Assembly (NCBI GenBank): GCA_023101885.1
Contig: JALPQD010000143.1
Location: forward strand, 4,310,014 to 4,374,013
Source of the DNA: Typhlomys cinereus
Taxonomy: Eukaryota; Chordata; Mammalia; Rodentia; Platacanthomyidae
Reading direction: 5' to 3'
DNA: 64,000 nucleotides
Positions 47,180-59,720 of the stretch are shown in pieces; position 1 is the stretch's first letter, and each line of letters starts with the position of its first letter. A program made the translations under genes and the position numbers. Under the pieces are notes generated by a model, which was given only the letters and a program-made list of their open reading frames with translations, was not told the origin of the DNA and did no database searches.

Positions 47180-48142
47180 GTAAGCAGCCTGTCTTCCTCA
47201 TAATGCATTCTTTCTTTCCTGCATTAGTCCCGAGGTTTTTGTCTCCACCCTCAAGTCCTTCAATATTAATAGAAAACACACCACCCATATAGGTGACCTG
47301 TAGAACATCTGGCCTGAGTTCTTGTTTCTTACTTTCCATGGTCTTTTTCTATGATCTACCTCAGTCACTTATTTTTGTGATGATAATGATAATGAAGATG
47401 ATGAGGATGTTATTTCAGAACTTTATATTTAGAAGGCATTGTTTTCCCTGTTATTTAACTTAATATTCATACCAAATTGTAGTAATAGTAGGAACTATCA
47501 TTATTAATCTTACTTTCCAAGAATGATAGCCTAACAGGAAATTAAGCAGCCTTCATAGCCATTTAAGTGATATGTGGCAAACCAGGAGAAGGAAGAACAA
47601 TCTGATCAACCTTTTGACTGAGAAATAGCCCAATACTAGGAGATATAGGAAATAGTGCTTCTCAAACTCAAATATTTACTCACGTCCCTGGAGTACTTGA
47701 CATGAAAATTCTGATGTGGAAGAAGGAGCCTAAGGGTTTATACTCCCAAGAAGCTTCTGGATGATACTAATATTCATGTTCATAGGCACATTTTGCAAGA
47801 ACTATTTAAAATACTTGGGACCAATACATTTATATCCTAAAAGTTGAATGGAAGTGGAGATGTGTTATATTACTTAACATATGGATTTCCCTTTCAAATG
47901 ATAAACAAAAATCACATTATTCTAGTTACCCTGCAATTGCATTAATGTAAAAAGAATATTTTTGCATATTCTTCATTATTTTCAAATTATCTAATTCTCT
48001 TCTTATGTATTCTAAGCCCTGTATTCTAAGAACTGGTCATTTACCCTCTCAAAGACTAGGTGTGCATGGTTTCATCATTCTGGTTCTTTCAAAAGCTTCA
48101 GGCCTTACTTCTCTTTTCCTACCTCATCAGTTTTTCCATTTG
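47180..48142. other. No recognised gene or repeat
   Basis: If the candidate exon is real this would be intron. Otherwise AT-rich unassigned sequence, with a GATGATAATGATAATGA low-complexity patch near 47,378. Confidence 0.4.
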
Positions 48143-48590
48143 TCATAGTTTGGCACTGGTGTCAGCTTAACAGTTGAAGCTTTGAGCTCTGGGCACATTT
48201 GTGGAGAATTAATGGTTGAGTTGGGCCCAGAGCAAACCTGCAGGAGATTGTCCAGCTGATGTAGCTGACGGGGAGGGCCCAGCCTGTGGTGGCTGGGATA
48301 AAATATAGGCCCTGGAATAAAATATAGAAAGCTGTTTGAGGGAGTTGGCATCCTTTTGTACACTTGGCCAGGCATGCTGGTCTGGCAAATAAGGATTGTC
48401 CCTCTCTCAGCCATTATGTAGAGATGGTGTGGCCAGTTCTCTTGGCCTTGGTGTTGGCCTGAACTCTCCTGTCAAGTTGGACTGAGAACTGTAACCAGAT
48501 AATCATAAGAGACAATAAACCCCTGCTCCCTTAAGCCGTTTCATAGTCATTTATCAGCAACCATGCATGCAAACTGCAACACCATCTAAT
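48143..48590 (+). mobile_element. Old LTR-like dispersed repeat, copy 4
   Basis: Opposite orientation to copies at 1,141 and 8,742. Contains GGCACTGGTGTCAGCTTAAC, GGAGGGCCCAGCCTGTGGTGG, ACAATAAACCCCTGCTCCCTTAA and an end with GCATGCAAACTGCAAC. An AATAAA-type signal lies about 75 bp before the end. Rodent ERVL/MaLR-like LTR, family not assigned. Confidence 0.6.
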
Positions 48591-51500
48591 GAATTATTTG
48601 TGATGGTGTGGATATATGATATATACCATGTACACAACACACACGTTCTCAATTCTATTTTCATCTCTCTATTTTACTTTCAGGCATTTAGAAATATTAG
48701 TCTACACATGTTGCCTCCATTCCTCCCATTTCCATGCAATACATGATTCATGTCAAATCGAATTTTCTATTCACCACTGTACTGATCTTCTCTTACTCAG
48801 ATTATCCATGAAACAGCTGAACACCCCCACCTTTTGGCATATTCTTTGTTATTGGCTATGATTGCTGCCTAACTGCTCAATCCATTGGTCTCTTTAGAAT
48901 CTCCCCTTCTTCAGTCAGACCTCAAAACCCCCTAGACCTCCCAAAGCCTTGCTTCTCATTCTGCTGTTTCAGCATCTTTAGATACCATCTCCACTGCCAC
49001 AACTCTTGTGCCAAGACTGTTTTTGAACCCCGGATATGTGAATCCCATTGTCTTGTGTTTAACATACATACACACACAAAAAAGCCACTTTGTTTTTGAT
49101 TTTCCCTCTCCTTCCCTGGCTTTCCTCTTTTTGTTAAATGTCTCTACCTGTTACTGCCAAATAAGAAACCCTGGAATGATTTTTGATGAACCCATCCTTT
49201 TCTGTACCCTAATAAATAGTCTTTAGTAAGGTTATTATAACTCTCCCCAAAATATATCTGAGTCTGCCCACTTCTCCCCATCTTTAATTCTACACGTCTT
49301 TCTAAGGCAATGCCTTCGGACTCCAGAATAGCTTCCAGCAATCTGTCTCTCTAAGGACACTCTTATATTTCTTCAAACCTGTTCTGAATAAAGTGAGAAT
49401 ACACCTTAAAGTCAAAACAACAGTATAATGTCTCCCATTTCATTAGTTTTCTATTACACTGAGAATAAAATAAATTCCCTCTACAACCTATTCAACCTTT
49501 CATTATCTCTGTGTTGGCCTGATGGTATGCCACTTTCCTTAACTCAGTAATTGTGGGTTCTGTTTTCTTGAACTCACAAAAATTGGTGCATGTGCTGCTT
49601 GAAATATTCCCCATTTGGCTACATTATTCAGTGTCACTGTTACATATGCCACATCTGTGACCTCAGAACAGAGCTCTCTCCAGACAACCCTACATGAGCA
49701 GGTTTTCTCATTATCTGCTGCTATTGCAACCTGTTTACCTGCTTGATCGGTAATTACATTTGTTCACTCCATTTTCAATAATTCATTGCTTATATCCAAA
49801 ATATCAAGGATGCTCTGTTATACATGCAATGCATTCATCAAGTCAGCAAAGCATATCACAATAATATCATCTGATCAATAGCTCTCATTCTAGCTGAACA
49901 ATATGGGTACTAAAATCAGTGAGTGAAAATTTGATAACAAATAAGATATTTATATAAACACAATATATTGTCAAGTTATACAGAGAAAAAAGGTAATTTT
50001 ACAATGGAGAAATCTGGCAGACAGCACATTAATGAGAAGATTAACATTCTCTTCAGTGAGACAAAACCCCAGGCACCTGCTGACTCACTTAGCATCACTC
50101 TATATTCCCCATCAAGCCCTAGAAAAATGCCCACCTTAAATCGAGTCATGAAGACATAGCACTCATGACAAATTTTAGGCATATTTTACAAAATAATTTC
50201 TCTATATCTATTAAAAAATCAAGATTAGCCCAAAAACTAAGGAACTAAAAGAAATGAAAAAAACTAAAGAGGCAAGATTATTAAATGCAATCGCTGATCT
50301 TGAATTGAATTCTGAACCAGACATGTTTTTTTCTTTTCTTGAATTTAGGCTGTGGCTCTCGTCTGCCTTTCCTGGTCACTGAGGATTATCTGTGGGGGTA
50401 AGAAGAGCATAAAACAACTGAAAAGTTTTCAACTGGGAAGAAATATCATCCACTGAGTGTCTGAAAAGCTCCCTCATAAATACCTTTCAAAAATGGCACA
50501 GTGCAAACATGGAAACAAATTGAAATTTAGATGAGAAGGTTGAGTGGCAGGTGAATAAAATAATCTTGAAATGACAGCTTAAGGAGTGACAGAAGAAGAT
50601 TAAAAAGTGTCACTGCATCCACCTGCCAATGACTCATCATCTCTGGTTTAGAATGTAAAAGTGATAAGAAAAAATAGAGGTTAAGAATGGCAGAATCCAA
50701 TAAGAAACAAGGCTTCAGCCAGTGGGTTGGTGTGAAATTTTTCAAGAGAAAACAGACATTCCTGTTTGCAATAAGTTTTAGAACTCAGAAAAATGGAGGT
50801 AGGTAGATGTCAACAAGCTAATTTGGTCTTAGCTAGTTATGAAACTTGGGCCTGTATTCAATCCCTTACCGCCTTGCTTCAGCTCAGCACCTCCTTGGCT
50901 CCAGAGTGCTGACTAGGCCAGAATCCTCACTTCTCTTTCCAGGCTGTCAGACACTAGGAAAGGAACATGATGGAAGATGCAAATATTCTGAGGATGACTT
51001 CATTTGGCATCTTAATTCTCTTGGGAGTCTTCTCAGTCCTAACGTTCTCAACCTGTCATTTCAACCTGTCAGAAAGTTTCAGGTGTAGAATTATTAAAAT
51101 TCAGGGATGGAGATGAGACAGGCAGTTATTTCCTGGATCTTCCCAAGCCTTTCTTCATACATCCTGCAGGTGAAAATACCTAAAGTCCATAGTGTTTGCT
51201 TCTAAAAGGACAATAGAACACAGACTGAACTACAACTCATTATGTTATAGCATATTTTAAACAAGTTAATAACCACATTACTATACCTTAAACTTACAGA
51301 ACAATCCTGTGAAAATAGGTGTGGATGAAATGAAGAGATAGTAGATGAATTCAGCATTTGGGAGTAATTTGATTTTGGACAATGAAGAAACTGAACAATT
51401 ATCAGTTATGTTAATATTATGTATACTGTTCAAAACTGATATACAAATGTATGTTAAATATATGGCTCTTCTTATAAGCAAATGCATGCATCAACAGATT

Positions 51501-54500
51501 TGTTTGTCTTATATGGTAATAGATGAATTTATTAATATGGGAAAATCATATTAAGTATTAAAATTTGAATGTCTCTGTTTCACTAAGAACATATATATAG
51601 CTATACGAAAGAGAGGTTTTTAAAACGTTTCTTATAACATTGCTTTAATAAAAATACACAGAAATGAACATTGATGAAGAAAGACAAATCAACATTTGCT
51701 TAAATTAAACATAAGCAAGAGGACTATTGACTTATCAAGCTACTCATTAGTTTTGCCTGCTTTTGCTCTGTGATCCTAACAAGAAAAGTATTGACAGAAA
51801 ACCTAAGGCAGAACACTGCTCACTGTAGCATAGTTGGGGAGGTGCTTTGAACTGAATTGATCAGAACCAATCCTGCCAAATTGAAGTGAATTGATCTGAA
51901 TTAACACCCCCAGCAATTAAGTAAGGCTGTAAACCTGGAGCACAGAAGAAAACAGGAGACAGAAGATGAAAGGAGACACGGATGCAAAGCCAGGGAGTAG
52001 ACTTGCAGTGGGCTTTGCAGACATTGCAGCCGTTTGCTCTGTCTCCATTTGCACCATGGAGTCCAGTAGCTAGGGATGTGGGCCAGTTCCAGAAAGGGGC
52101 ACAGTTTTATGATATCAGAACATCTCAGAAACTGACTTTTCCACAAAAATTCGTCGTAGTATACTTGCTCAGTATGTCCCATTTAACTAAGTCTTAGAAA
52201 AATAAGGCTGTATAATAATTATGAGTTAATCTATGGAATTTTCCAGCTAAGTGAAAGATTAACACAGAAAGAGTCAGTGTCTTGCTCCCTTTTATATCTC
52301 GTTTCCTATATAGTGCCTGGGACATAATAGGTGTGTAGATTTTAAAACATATTTAGTTACTCATCTCTTTCAAAATTGTCATGTGCAGCATACATACAAA
52401 TGAGAGAAGCCAAAGATTTGAAGTTTCCAGTTAGTTGATGTCCTACTAAAGTAAAATTTACTTCACTCAAGAATGCAACCAGAGATGTACAAGAAAATCA
52501 TTAAACTCATATGTTTTTAGGCAATGAATGACAGAATTTATAAATATTACAAGTTATTCTGTTCTACAACAGGAATTATGAAATATTTAAAAGCGAAACA
52601 ATGAAGATACATGCTTACAGAATTTTAAAATGATAGATAGTTGACATGGAAAGCCTTAGCAACTTCTTTGAAACAATTAGAATCTGTAATGTAAATGTGT
52701 ATTATAGAATCAATGAAATGCCTATTAATCACCCAAAAAGGTACTTATTTGTCTATAGAGAACTCGTATCTATAAGTTCAGATTTATTTTTGAGAAAAGC
52801 CAAAACTCAGCAATGTCAACATAAACAAACTTTTCTAGGACTCTTTCATTTTTTTAATGCCTTAACACTTGAAATTACTGGAAATAATTTATAGAAATTG
52901 ATGTGCTTTCTTATAATATAAGCAACCAAAGTCAGAATATCTACTCTACTTGCACTGCTATTGAAAAATCTATATCATCCCATTATCTTGGTATATAGAA
53001 CTTCGGACTTCAAGATGAACTAGAAGAAAGCTTAGAATAATAAATGTCAATGGAACAAAATAACCTTACAGATTCAAATCTACTATAAACTCAAGTCAAC
53101 TTCAATGATCGTATAATTTTATCCCTAAGGGACTTTTGTGCAAATAAAATTTCACAGTGTTGATATCAAGAGATAGGTTTTATTCTCTCATTATCTTTTC
53201 AATATGTTCAATTCTTACTTAATAGAAATTAAATAATTCTATTGTTCTAATTCCAATTGGATGATATAAGTTCATAAACCTTATGACAATGTAGGAAATT
53301 TTTGCAAGTATTTTTATTTGAAGACACTGAGCTCATAGGGTATGAAATGATCATCTTAAGTGAAATGGGATACCTTGAAGCATTTTCATTGAAATACTAG
53401 ATTTACTTTCATAATCTAAAACCCTCCTTCTGGTTTTCAGATATGACCATCTCTTCTTCCTCCTAAAATCCATGACCTCTGTCTCTCTCATCTTAGATGA
53501 AAACCATTGCCTTTTTGCATGCGGGGCTTGTTCACTTCAATAACTCTTGAAACCTGACAGTGTGCTTGGATTCTTAGTAATCTTTGAGTCTCTAATAACT
53601 TTTCCAATTACTTACTGGTAAAAACTTGAATCCAGTAAATAATTTTGAAGTGAAACCAATAGTACACAGTGATATGACTTCAATGGTAGTCCACGGAGTT
53701 ATCTGCAGACTCCCTCACCTCAAACACAGGTTTGTTGGAGATGTAGCTCAGTGGTGGAAAACTTCCTTAGCTCATGAGAGAGTTCAGTTCCATACACACA
53801 CACATAAAGAAAAAAACTAACTAAAGGCAAATATGTATAATAGGGCAATAGCTATTTCTAGGCTAGACATACCTGCAAACACTAAGTTGTAAAACTAAAT
53901 AAATATTTGAGACCAGTGATTATTTCTAGAATCTGATTAACACATAGAAAATTTAATATGAATTTTAAGCAATCATCACTGGCTAAATAATTTCCTAGAC
54001 TTCTTTCCATTCCATTTCTAACTTTATCTTCATCATATAGCCTGAATGTGAATGTAATAGTCTCAAAAGGACGTTTTTAATGTGAAACTGCAGCTACTTA
54101 AAGACTTTAACTGAATGAGTGGTGGAACTATTTTGGCATTTTGTCAAAATAATTGATCCAAATGATTGATATAGACTCTTTTAGGCTGTGGAGGGTAGTG
54201 AAGGTAATGCCTCATTGTGCACAGAAAGTCCAAATTATTGAACACGTCAATCCAAATTATAAAAGTGAAAGAAATGTTTGATTTATTATTTTTATTATTG
54301 TGCACTATATTTAAACAATACCTTGTGTGGTAGATCCAGTATAAACACAGAAGTGATGAATGAAACATGAAATTAATCTTAAACAAATGTAGCAGCAAAT
54401 CTAATTTGAAAGGCCTTAGTGTCTGGTCATGGCCCATTGAATTTGGTGGTGTTCTCCAACATAAGAATATGGAGCTACATTTAGTTAACTCAGGATACTG

Positions 54501-54977
54501 GTGAAGATGGAAGAAAGAATCTACAGAACTATCTTCAGGACATGGCTAATTGTACTAATTTTTTTCTCAGTTCATTTAGACTTCCATCTCGTTAACATTT
54601 AAATTAAAAATAAACAGAAAACCATTAAATTTCCATCTATGAAATACATTTTTCATACATGCATGCACACTCTCACACACAAAATATATGATTCCTTCAG
54701 TTTCATAATTGAGCAAAATTAAATGCATGCGATTTCAAAGTGGATTAAATGGATTTGGAAATTCGAGCACAAATGATAGAAGAAAATTAGGTTCATAGCA
54801 TATGATTATCTAAAATTCATATCTACTGAAACATCATCTCTGCCTATTCACACTGGAATTCTTAAGTATGGAGCACTGTGAGAAGTTACTTTCTTCTGAT
54901 TTTTGGTAACTACAATTTCCAGGACATCCATGAACAAAAGAAAATCTATTTTTTTATAAATAATTGCAGGTAGAGAT
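48591..54977. other. Long stretch with almost nothing recognised
   Basis: About 6.4 kb of AT-rich, mostly single-copy-looking DNA. Frames are all below about 95 codons and none has a recognisable product. One ID SINE lies at 53,734-53,806. Text near 49,160-49,520 vaguely recalls an ancient interspersed repeat, but I could not assign it. Confidence 0.4.
53734..53806 (+). mobile_element. ID-type SINE
   Basis: TTGGAGATGTAGCTCAGTGG (A box) and GAGAGTTCAGTTCCAT (B box), followed by ACACACACACATAAAGAAAA. Confidence 0.85.
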
Positions 54978-54992
54978 AAAATTCTCAACACA

Positions 54993-55298
54993 GGGGCTGG
55001 AGAGGTGGCTCAGGGGTTAATCCTCCGCCTTGCAGGCGGAAGGTCCTGAGTTCGGATCCCAGATCCCACGTATAGACGCCAGGCGGAAGCGGGGGGGGGG
55101 GGCTGCGCTTCTGGTCCTAGTAGGGCAGAGCCTGTAAATCCTGGGGCAGAAGGAGGTGGAGGCGTCCATGGTGGTTTGCGAATTCGTTCGTGGTTCTACA
55201 CATACACAGACACACACACACACACAGACAACACACGCGCGCACATACACATGCATATGCACACAGTTGAATATAATAATAAAAAATTTAAAAAAATA
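54993..55298 (+). mobile_element. tRNA-derived SINE, GC-rich-body subfamily (copy 4)
   Basis: Perfect 15-bp TSD AAAATTCTCAACACA at 54,978-54,992 and 55,299-55,313. Starts GGGGCTGGAGAGGTGGCTCA with a clean B box and has a G run at 55,092-55,101. It shows the full body and ends CACACAGTTGAATATAATAAT. Confidence 0.95.
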
Positions 55299-55313
55299 AA
55301 AATTCTCAACACA

Positions 55314-55732
55314 TTCCCAGATAAATGGTCAAAACTAATCACCCTAAATATTATTGTAAAAGTACCAGCAAAAGAGAGCCCACATGGTAAAATTTAGAGG
55401 AATCAGTTCATAATTCGATTCTTAGTGTTGGCAACAGTTGCACAATTTTTTTATTCAATAGTAAACATTAAATGCATTCTCTTGAGTATTTTCTTTCCTC
55501 CTTCCTCTTCCTCAAGAAGAAGAGTACAGGAATATCATGTTCTTCATTCTCAGGCTCTTTGTCCATCTCTTCATGTGCTCAGATTCATTTCCAAGCTCCT
55601 TCACATCTGCTTTTGTCATTCTGCCTATGCTCAGTAAGCCTCAAGGTCATGCTAATGTCCCAAGCCCAGCTGAAAAATTAATTTTAGGCGGCCGCTTTGG
55701 GATTTCAACGTATGTGCCTATGAAGAGCTCTT
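55314..55732. other. No recognised gene or repeat
   Basis: Three overlapping plus frames (70, 69, 131 codons) run into the LTR-like repeat that follows. No real product recognised. A GCGGCCGC octamer at 55,688 is unusual for this AT-rich context. Confidence 0.4.
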
Positions 55733-56022
55733 TAGTCAAGGAAGCTTCTGAGCAAGCCTGTGGGAGCCTGTCTAACAGGCGGGACCAGCCCGTGGTGGGT
55801 GGAGCATTCCCTGGACAGGTGGATAATGTGAACAGAGTAAGAGTTAGCAGGTCAGCAGCAGACTCTCCCTGTGGATGTGCTGTGGCCTCTGCCTCTGGTC
55901 CTGATGGTGCTGTGACTCCCCCACCATCTTAGTGGGCTGTGACCTAGAGAATTATACACTAGAGTAGTAATCCCTTGCTTGCCACAGATCTGTGAAACTT
56001 TAACAGCCAGCAACAGAAGAAA
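55733..56022 (+). mobile_element. Old LTR-like dispersed repeat, copy 5
   Basis: Blocks AAGCCTGTGGGAGCCTGTCT, GACCAGCCCGTGGTGGGTGGAG, CATTCCCTGGACAGGTGGATAA, CTGTGGATGTGCTGTGGCC and GACTCCCCCACCATCTTAG occur in the same order as in 36,500-36,840. Confidence 0.55.
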
Positions 56023-56070
56023 ATGAGCTTGCTGCTTTTCCTGGTTTTATTTTCCTTGCTCTTTGAGGGG

Positions 56071-56108
56071 TTTTTTTTGTTTTGTTTTTGTTTTTGTTTT
56101 TGTTTTTA
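56071..56108 (+). repeat. (GTTTTT)n low-complexity tract
   Basis: T runs interrupted by G every five to six bases. It may be the A-rich tail of a minus-strand retrotransposed copy whose body I cannot identify. Confidence 0.85.
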
Positions 56109-56181
56109 CTTTTCACTTTTTTTATTTAGCCTACTCTTTCTACACACTGAAGTACAATGCAAAAAAAAAAATCATTATATT

Positions 56182-56858
56182 CCGTCCCATCCACCTGAGA
56201 CAGGACTCTCTCTCCATCCCAGGGGGGTGACATCTAATACCCATCAGGATGGAGCCAAGGGCAGTGCAGGAGCAGCAAAACTGGAAAAAAAAATCAACAA
56301 ACCATAATTCAGAAAATCAGAGAGTCTACATCAACCACCTGGAACCAGGCCATTCTAATCTCTCCCCATCCTAAAGCTCAGGGAAATTTGCGGAAGAGGG
56401 GGCGGTAAGAGTGTAAGAGCCTAAAGATGGTGAGGAGCAACGATATGCAAGATACTCCATACAAGTTAGGGCCGAAGTAATCATAATAGGACTTTGCATG
56501 ACCTGTGCAATGACCAACATATCATTGAACCCCCAAAATCTAGCATGGACCATAGGCACTATCATCCTTAAGGATTAACAGCCACAATAGTGTTTCTATA
56601 CTAAAGGGGAACACAAAAAAAGAGCTCTAGGCAATGCCACTGAGTTCTTACACCTCATCAGAGAGGAGGACCCAGAGGGAAGTTTGACATGCACACTAAA
56701 GGATGCTCCAGGAATGGGAGGGGGGGCCACTGAGAGAAAGGGAAGGAGGGAGGAAAGGAAAGGGAAAAGGTGGGGAGGGAGCAAAGGGATCCAGGAAGGG
56801 GTGGAGGGAGGAAGGGGAATGGGGTACTTATCAACTTTGTATGAGTGGAAGAAATTTA
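56182..56858 (+). mobile_element. 5'-truncated L1, 3'UTR only
   Basis: Matches the 3'UTR of the L1 copies at 11.5-12.1 kb and 26.0-26.6 kb (minus): GGGGGTGACATCTAATACCC, TCAACAAACCATAATTCAGA, GGAAATTTGCGGAAGAGGG and a G-rich tract at about 56,715-56,821. Flanks AAAAATCATTATATT (56,167-56,181) and AAAAATCACTATATT (56,859-56,873) form a 15-bp TSD with one mismatch. The extreme 5' end (56,182-56,215) does not align cleanly. Confidence 0.88.
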
Positions 56859-56873
56859 AAAAATCACTATATT

Positions 56874-57882
56874 TAAAAGGAATGTGCTTCTCAAACGTCA
56901 TGGATACAAGAAACAGAGATGCAGCCATATTCCAGAAAAACTCCTTACACACCTGACCAACTGTGAAAGGGCACAGGCCCCTATAATTAGTAAAATCATT
57001 CCCATAAGAGCTGCAGAATCTCAAAGAGAAGCTTTATGCTACGAATGAGAGAATAAAGAAGGAAAAAGGGCTGAGACATTATTTTGATGGTAATTGACAT
57101 ACAAACTGCCCAATTTCAGACTAATTTAGTTGAGCATTTTGGATTGCTTTTTTTTTTCAGTCAAACTTGGATATTCTCCAAAACATGTTAAGACAAAATT
57201 GGTCCTAAAATAATTTTTTGCTTAGTTCAGCACATACCCTAGATAACCCTCCAAACTGTTGGCAGGGCTGTCCAAAATCCCAGTCTCCAACTTGAAAGGG
57301 TTTAAATATGTCCAAACCAAAAGTGTCTTCTTTTCCATGGTCTCTGTTAGAAATGAAATAAAATTTATGATATTGTAAACAGTGTTCAGGAAAACGTTGA
57401 TGTTACCCCCACAAAATCCCTCAGCTCCTGACTTGCATCTACTGTGATGCCTAAGTTGCAGGGGCCAGGAAGTTTAAGCAGTTTAAGTGCCAAAATGATT
57501 ACAAGATACAAAGAACAGATAGGCACCACCATTCTCTTTGTAAGCCTGCCTCAGTACTAGCAATCACTGCCCTGTAATTAGATACATCTATTAAGTAACT
57601 TTCATAAGTATGTTATAATAAACATGTTCACATGAACACAGCATCTTCGTTGTTGTGTAAAATCTGAAAACTTCTCTCTATATATTTATGCATATATTTG
57701 CTGAATTATTAATCACTGGTGCAGACTCTATAAAAATGTAATATCCTCTGCTATAGAATTCCTTAGTACAAGTCAGCTTGGTCAGAATCTGAAATAAAAC
57801 CTTTATGTTATCTTATGTCTGAATAAAATCTTTTTTTAGGTAAGTGAATTCAGAACACTAAGCAGCTCATTCAAGTAGCCAT
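56874..57882. other. No recognised gene or repeat
   Basis: AT-rich DNA without an assignable element. Confidence 0.45.
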
Positions 57883-57895
57883 CAGAGAGGAAATT

Positions 57896-57931
57896 TATTA
57901 TTATTATTATTATTATTTATTCAACTGTGCG

Positions 57932-57979
<48 letters not shown>

Positions 57980-58177
57980 ATCACGGACGAATTTGCGAAC
58001 CACCATGGACGCCTCCACCTCCTTCTGCCCCGGGATTCACAGGCTCCGCCCTACCAGGACCAGAAGCGCAGGCCGCCCCTGCTTCCGCCTGGCGTCTACA
58101 CGTGGGATCTGGGATCCGAACTCAGGACCTTCCACCTGCAAGGTGAAGGCTTAACCCCTGAGCCACCTCTCCAGCCC
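57896..58177 (-). mobile_element. tRNA-derived SINE, GC-rich-body subfamily (copy 5)
   Basis: TSD CAGAGAGGAAATT at 57,883-57,895 and 58,178-58,190. An (ATT)n end and a (TG)n tract (about 57,935-57,976) form the tail. The minus-strand head is GGGGCTGGAGAGGTGGCTCA. Confidence 0.94.
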
Positions 58178-58507
58178 CAGAGAGGAAATTAAACTAGCCC
58201 ATCCTTCAAGGTTCTGTCTGGCTCAACAGACCCACCTGGAAGCAATGAAAGGGTCAGAGAAAAAGGTCTGGATTAGAATCACAATGAATTTACCCACCCG
58301 TCAGGAATTCTTGCCCAATTAAATTCAAGATTTCTTGCCCAAATAAATTCAAGAGTTCAAACATGTACTGAACCAAGAAACAATGATTGTAGATATATGA
58401 GTTCAATAAATTTCTCTATGAAGACGTGTGATTGATGTGCCAAAGGTAGACGCGATGGCTGCAGGTATGTCACAGCAAGAGACTAACAGAACTAGGGACA
58501 TAAACCC

Positions 58508-58682
58508 GGTGGATAAGTACTTGCACAATAGAAATCTAGGTAATGGAGACACACACCTGTCATCTCAGTACTTTGAGAGGTAGAGGCAAGGAAATCAGAG
58601 CAAGGTTATCCTCAGCTACATCATGAGTGCAGGCTAGCCTGGGCTACATGAGACCCTGTCTCACTGGAAAAAAAAATAACAA
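58508..58682 (+). mobile_element. B1-type SINE, possibly ID-B1 composite
   Basis: ACACACCTGTCATCTCAGTAC, GAGAGGTAGAGGCAAGGA, CTAGCCTGGGCTACATGAGACCCTGTCTC and a short A tail form a 7SL-derived B1. A short stretch before it (CCGGTGGATAAGTACTTGC) looks ID-like, as in B4-type composites. Confidence 0.8.
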
Positions 58683-58949
58683 TAATTCAACCATACTATG
58701 TGGACTTATCATCAAGGGGTGCATGGCCTAATAAAAATATTAATGAACTTGAGTAAATACTGCCCTTCAACTGAACACTATTGTTTGCTTCTTCTGAAAG
58801 GCATACTGAAATTTGATTGACATTACTGTAATGGTGACAGGTGAGACTCAAGGGGGTAGCTAGGGTCTTAGGAGGGATTCATGATTTTCGTGGAGCTCTT
58901 GCTGTCACAGGACCCGATTAACTACCTGGCAGTGAGCTTATGTTTCACT

Positions 58950-59110
58950 TCTGCCACATGTGCCAGTGTGCCTTTCTGTTTCCCATCATGGAATGAAGCA
59001 ACCCAAAGAGAAGTTGACCCCTGCACCATGCTCTTGGACTTCCCAGCTTCCAGAAGCAGAGACAGGAATGAGCTTCTTTCCTTTGTTAAATACTCAGCCA
59101 TTCCCCCGAT
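58950..59110 (+). mobile_element. MLT1-like LTR remnant
   Basis: CCATGCTCTTGGACTTCCCA, GCTTCCAGAAGCAGAGACAG and TTTGTTAAATACTCAGCC follow the pattern at the 3' end of MLT1-type LTRs. Overlapping frames of 67-107 codons here are repeat-derived. Confidence 0.5.
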
Positions 59111-59132
59111 GGCATCAGCAAACAATCACTGC

Positions 59133-59226
59133 ACTCTGCAAGCCCAAGCAGGTCTTGAACTTGTGATCCTCCTGCCTCAGCCTGCTGAGTGCCCAGGATT
59201 GTAGACCTACGCCACCATCAGACCCG
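59133..59226 (-). mobile_element. B1 SINE fragment
   Basis: GGTCTTGAACTTGTGATCCT, CCTGCCTCAGCCTGCTGAGTG and GATTGTAGACCTACGCCACCA are the reverse of a 7SL-derived B1 left part. Confidence 0.8.
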
Positions 59227-59402
59227 CGTCAAGCTCTTCGTATAAAATGGCTTGTTTTTTCATATGACCTTCACATATCATGCTCTAAAGTTTAAATCTC
59301 CTCCAGATTATTCATAACACATAGCATAATACAAATGCTATGTAAATAAATCATGACTTGATTGCTCACAAAGTAATGGCAAGAAAAAAAATCTGTCCCA
59401 AA

Positions 59403-59720
59403 AGCTTAGAAGATAGCTCAGGTGTTAAGGACTTTACCTCACAATCAAAAGGTTTTGAATTCAGATTCCCAGTCCCCACATTAAAAAAAAAAAAAAAAAA
59501 AAAAAAGCACCAGGCAGACATAGTGGCCTGTCATTCTGGAATGCATTGTCCAGAAGTCTAGGAAACTGCAGAGCAAAGCAAAAAGGAGGTAGAGCAATCC
59601 AGGATAATTCTCAATGTCAGTCTTGGCTCTTCATAAACATAATTAAATGCCATCTTATAACATACCACACACGTGTATACCCACTCATGTACAAAATACA
59701 CACACACTCATGCATCCACA
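59403..59720 (+). mobile_element. SINE, B2-like older subfamily (copy 4)
   Basis: Head AGCTTAGAAGATAGCTCAGG, B-box-like GAATTCAGATTCCC. An A run of about 26 lies at 59,481-59,506 between head and body, as in the copy at 42,571. The body has GGAGGTAGAGCAATCCAGGATAATTCTC, and the tail is AC-rich. Confidence 0.78.

Noticed and set aside
49160..49520. Resemblance to an ancient interspersed repeat
   Set aside because: Only isolated phrases matched from memory; not enough to name a family.
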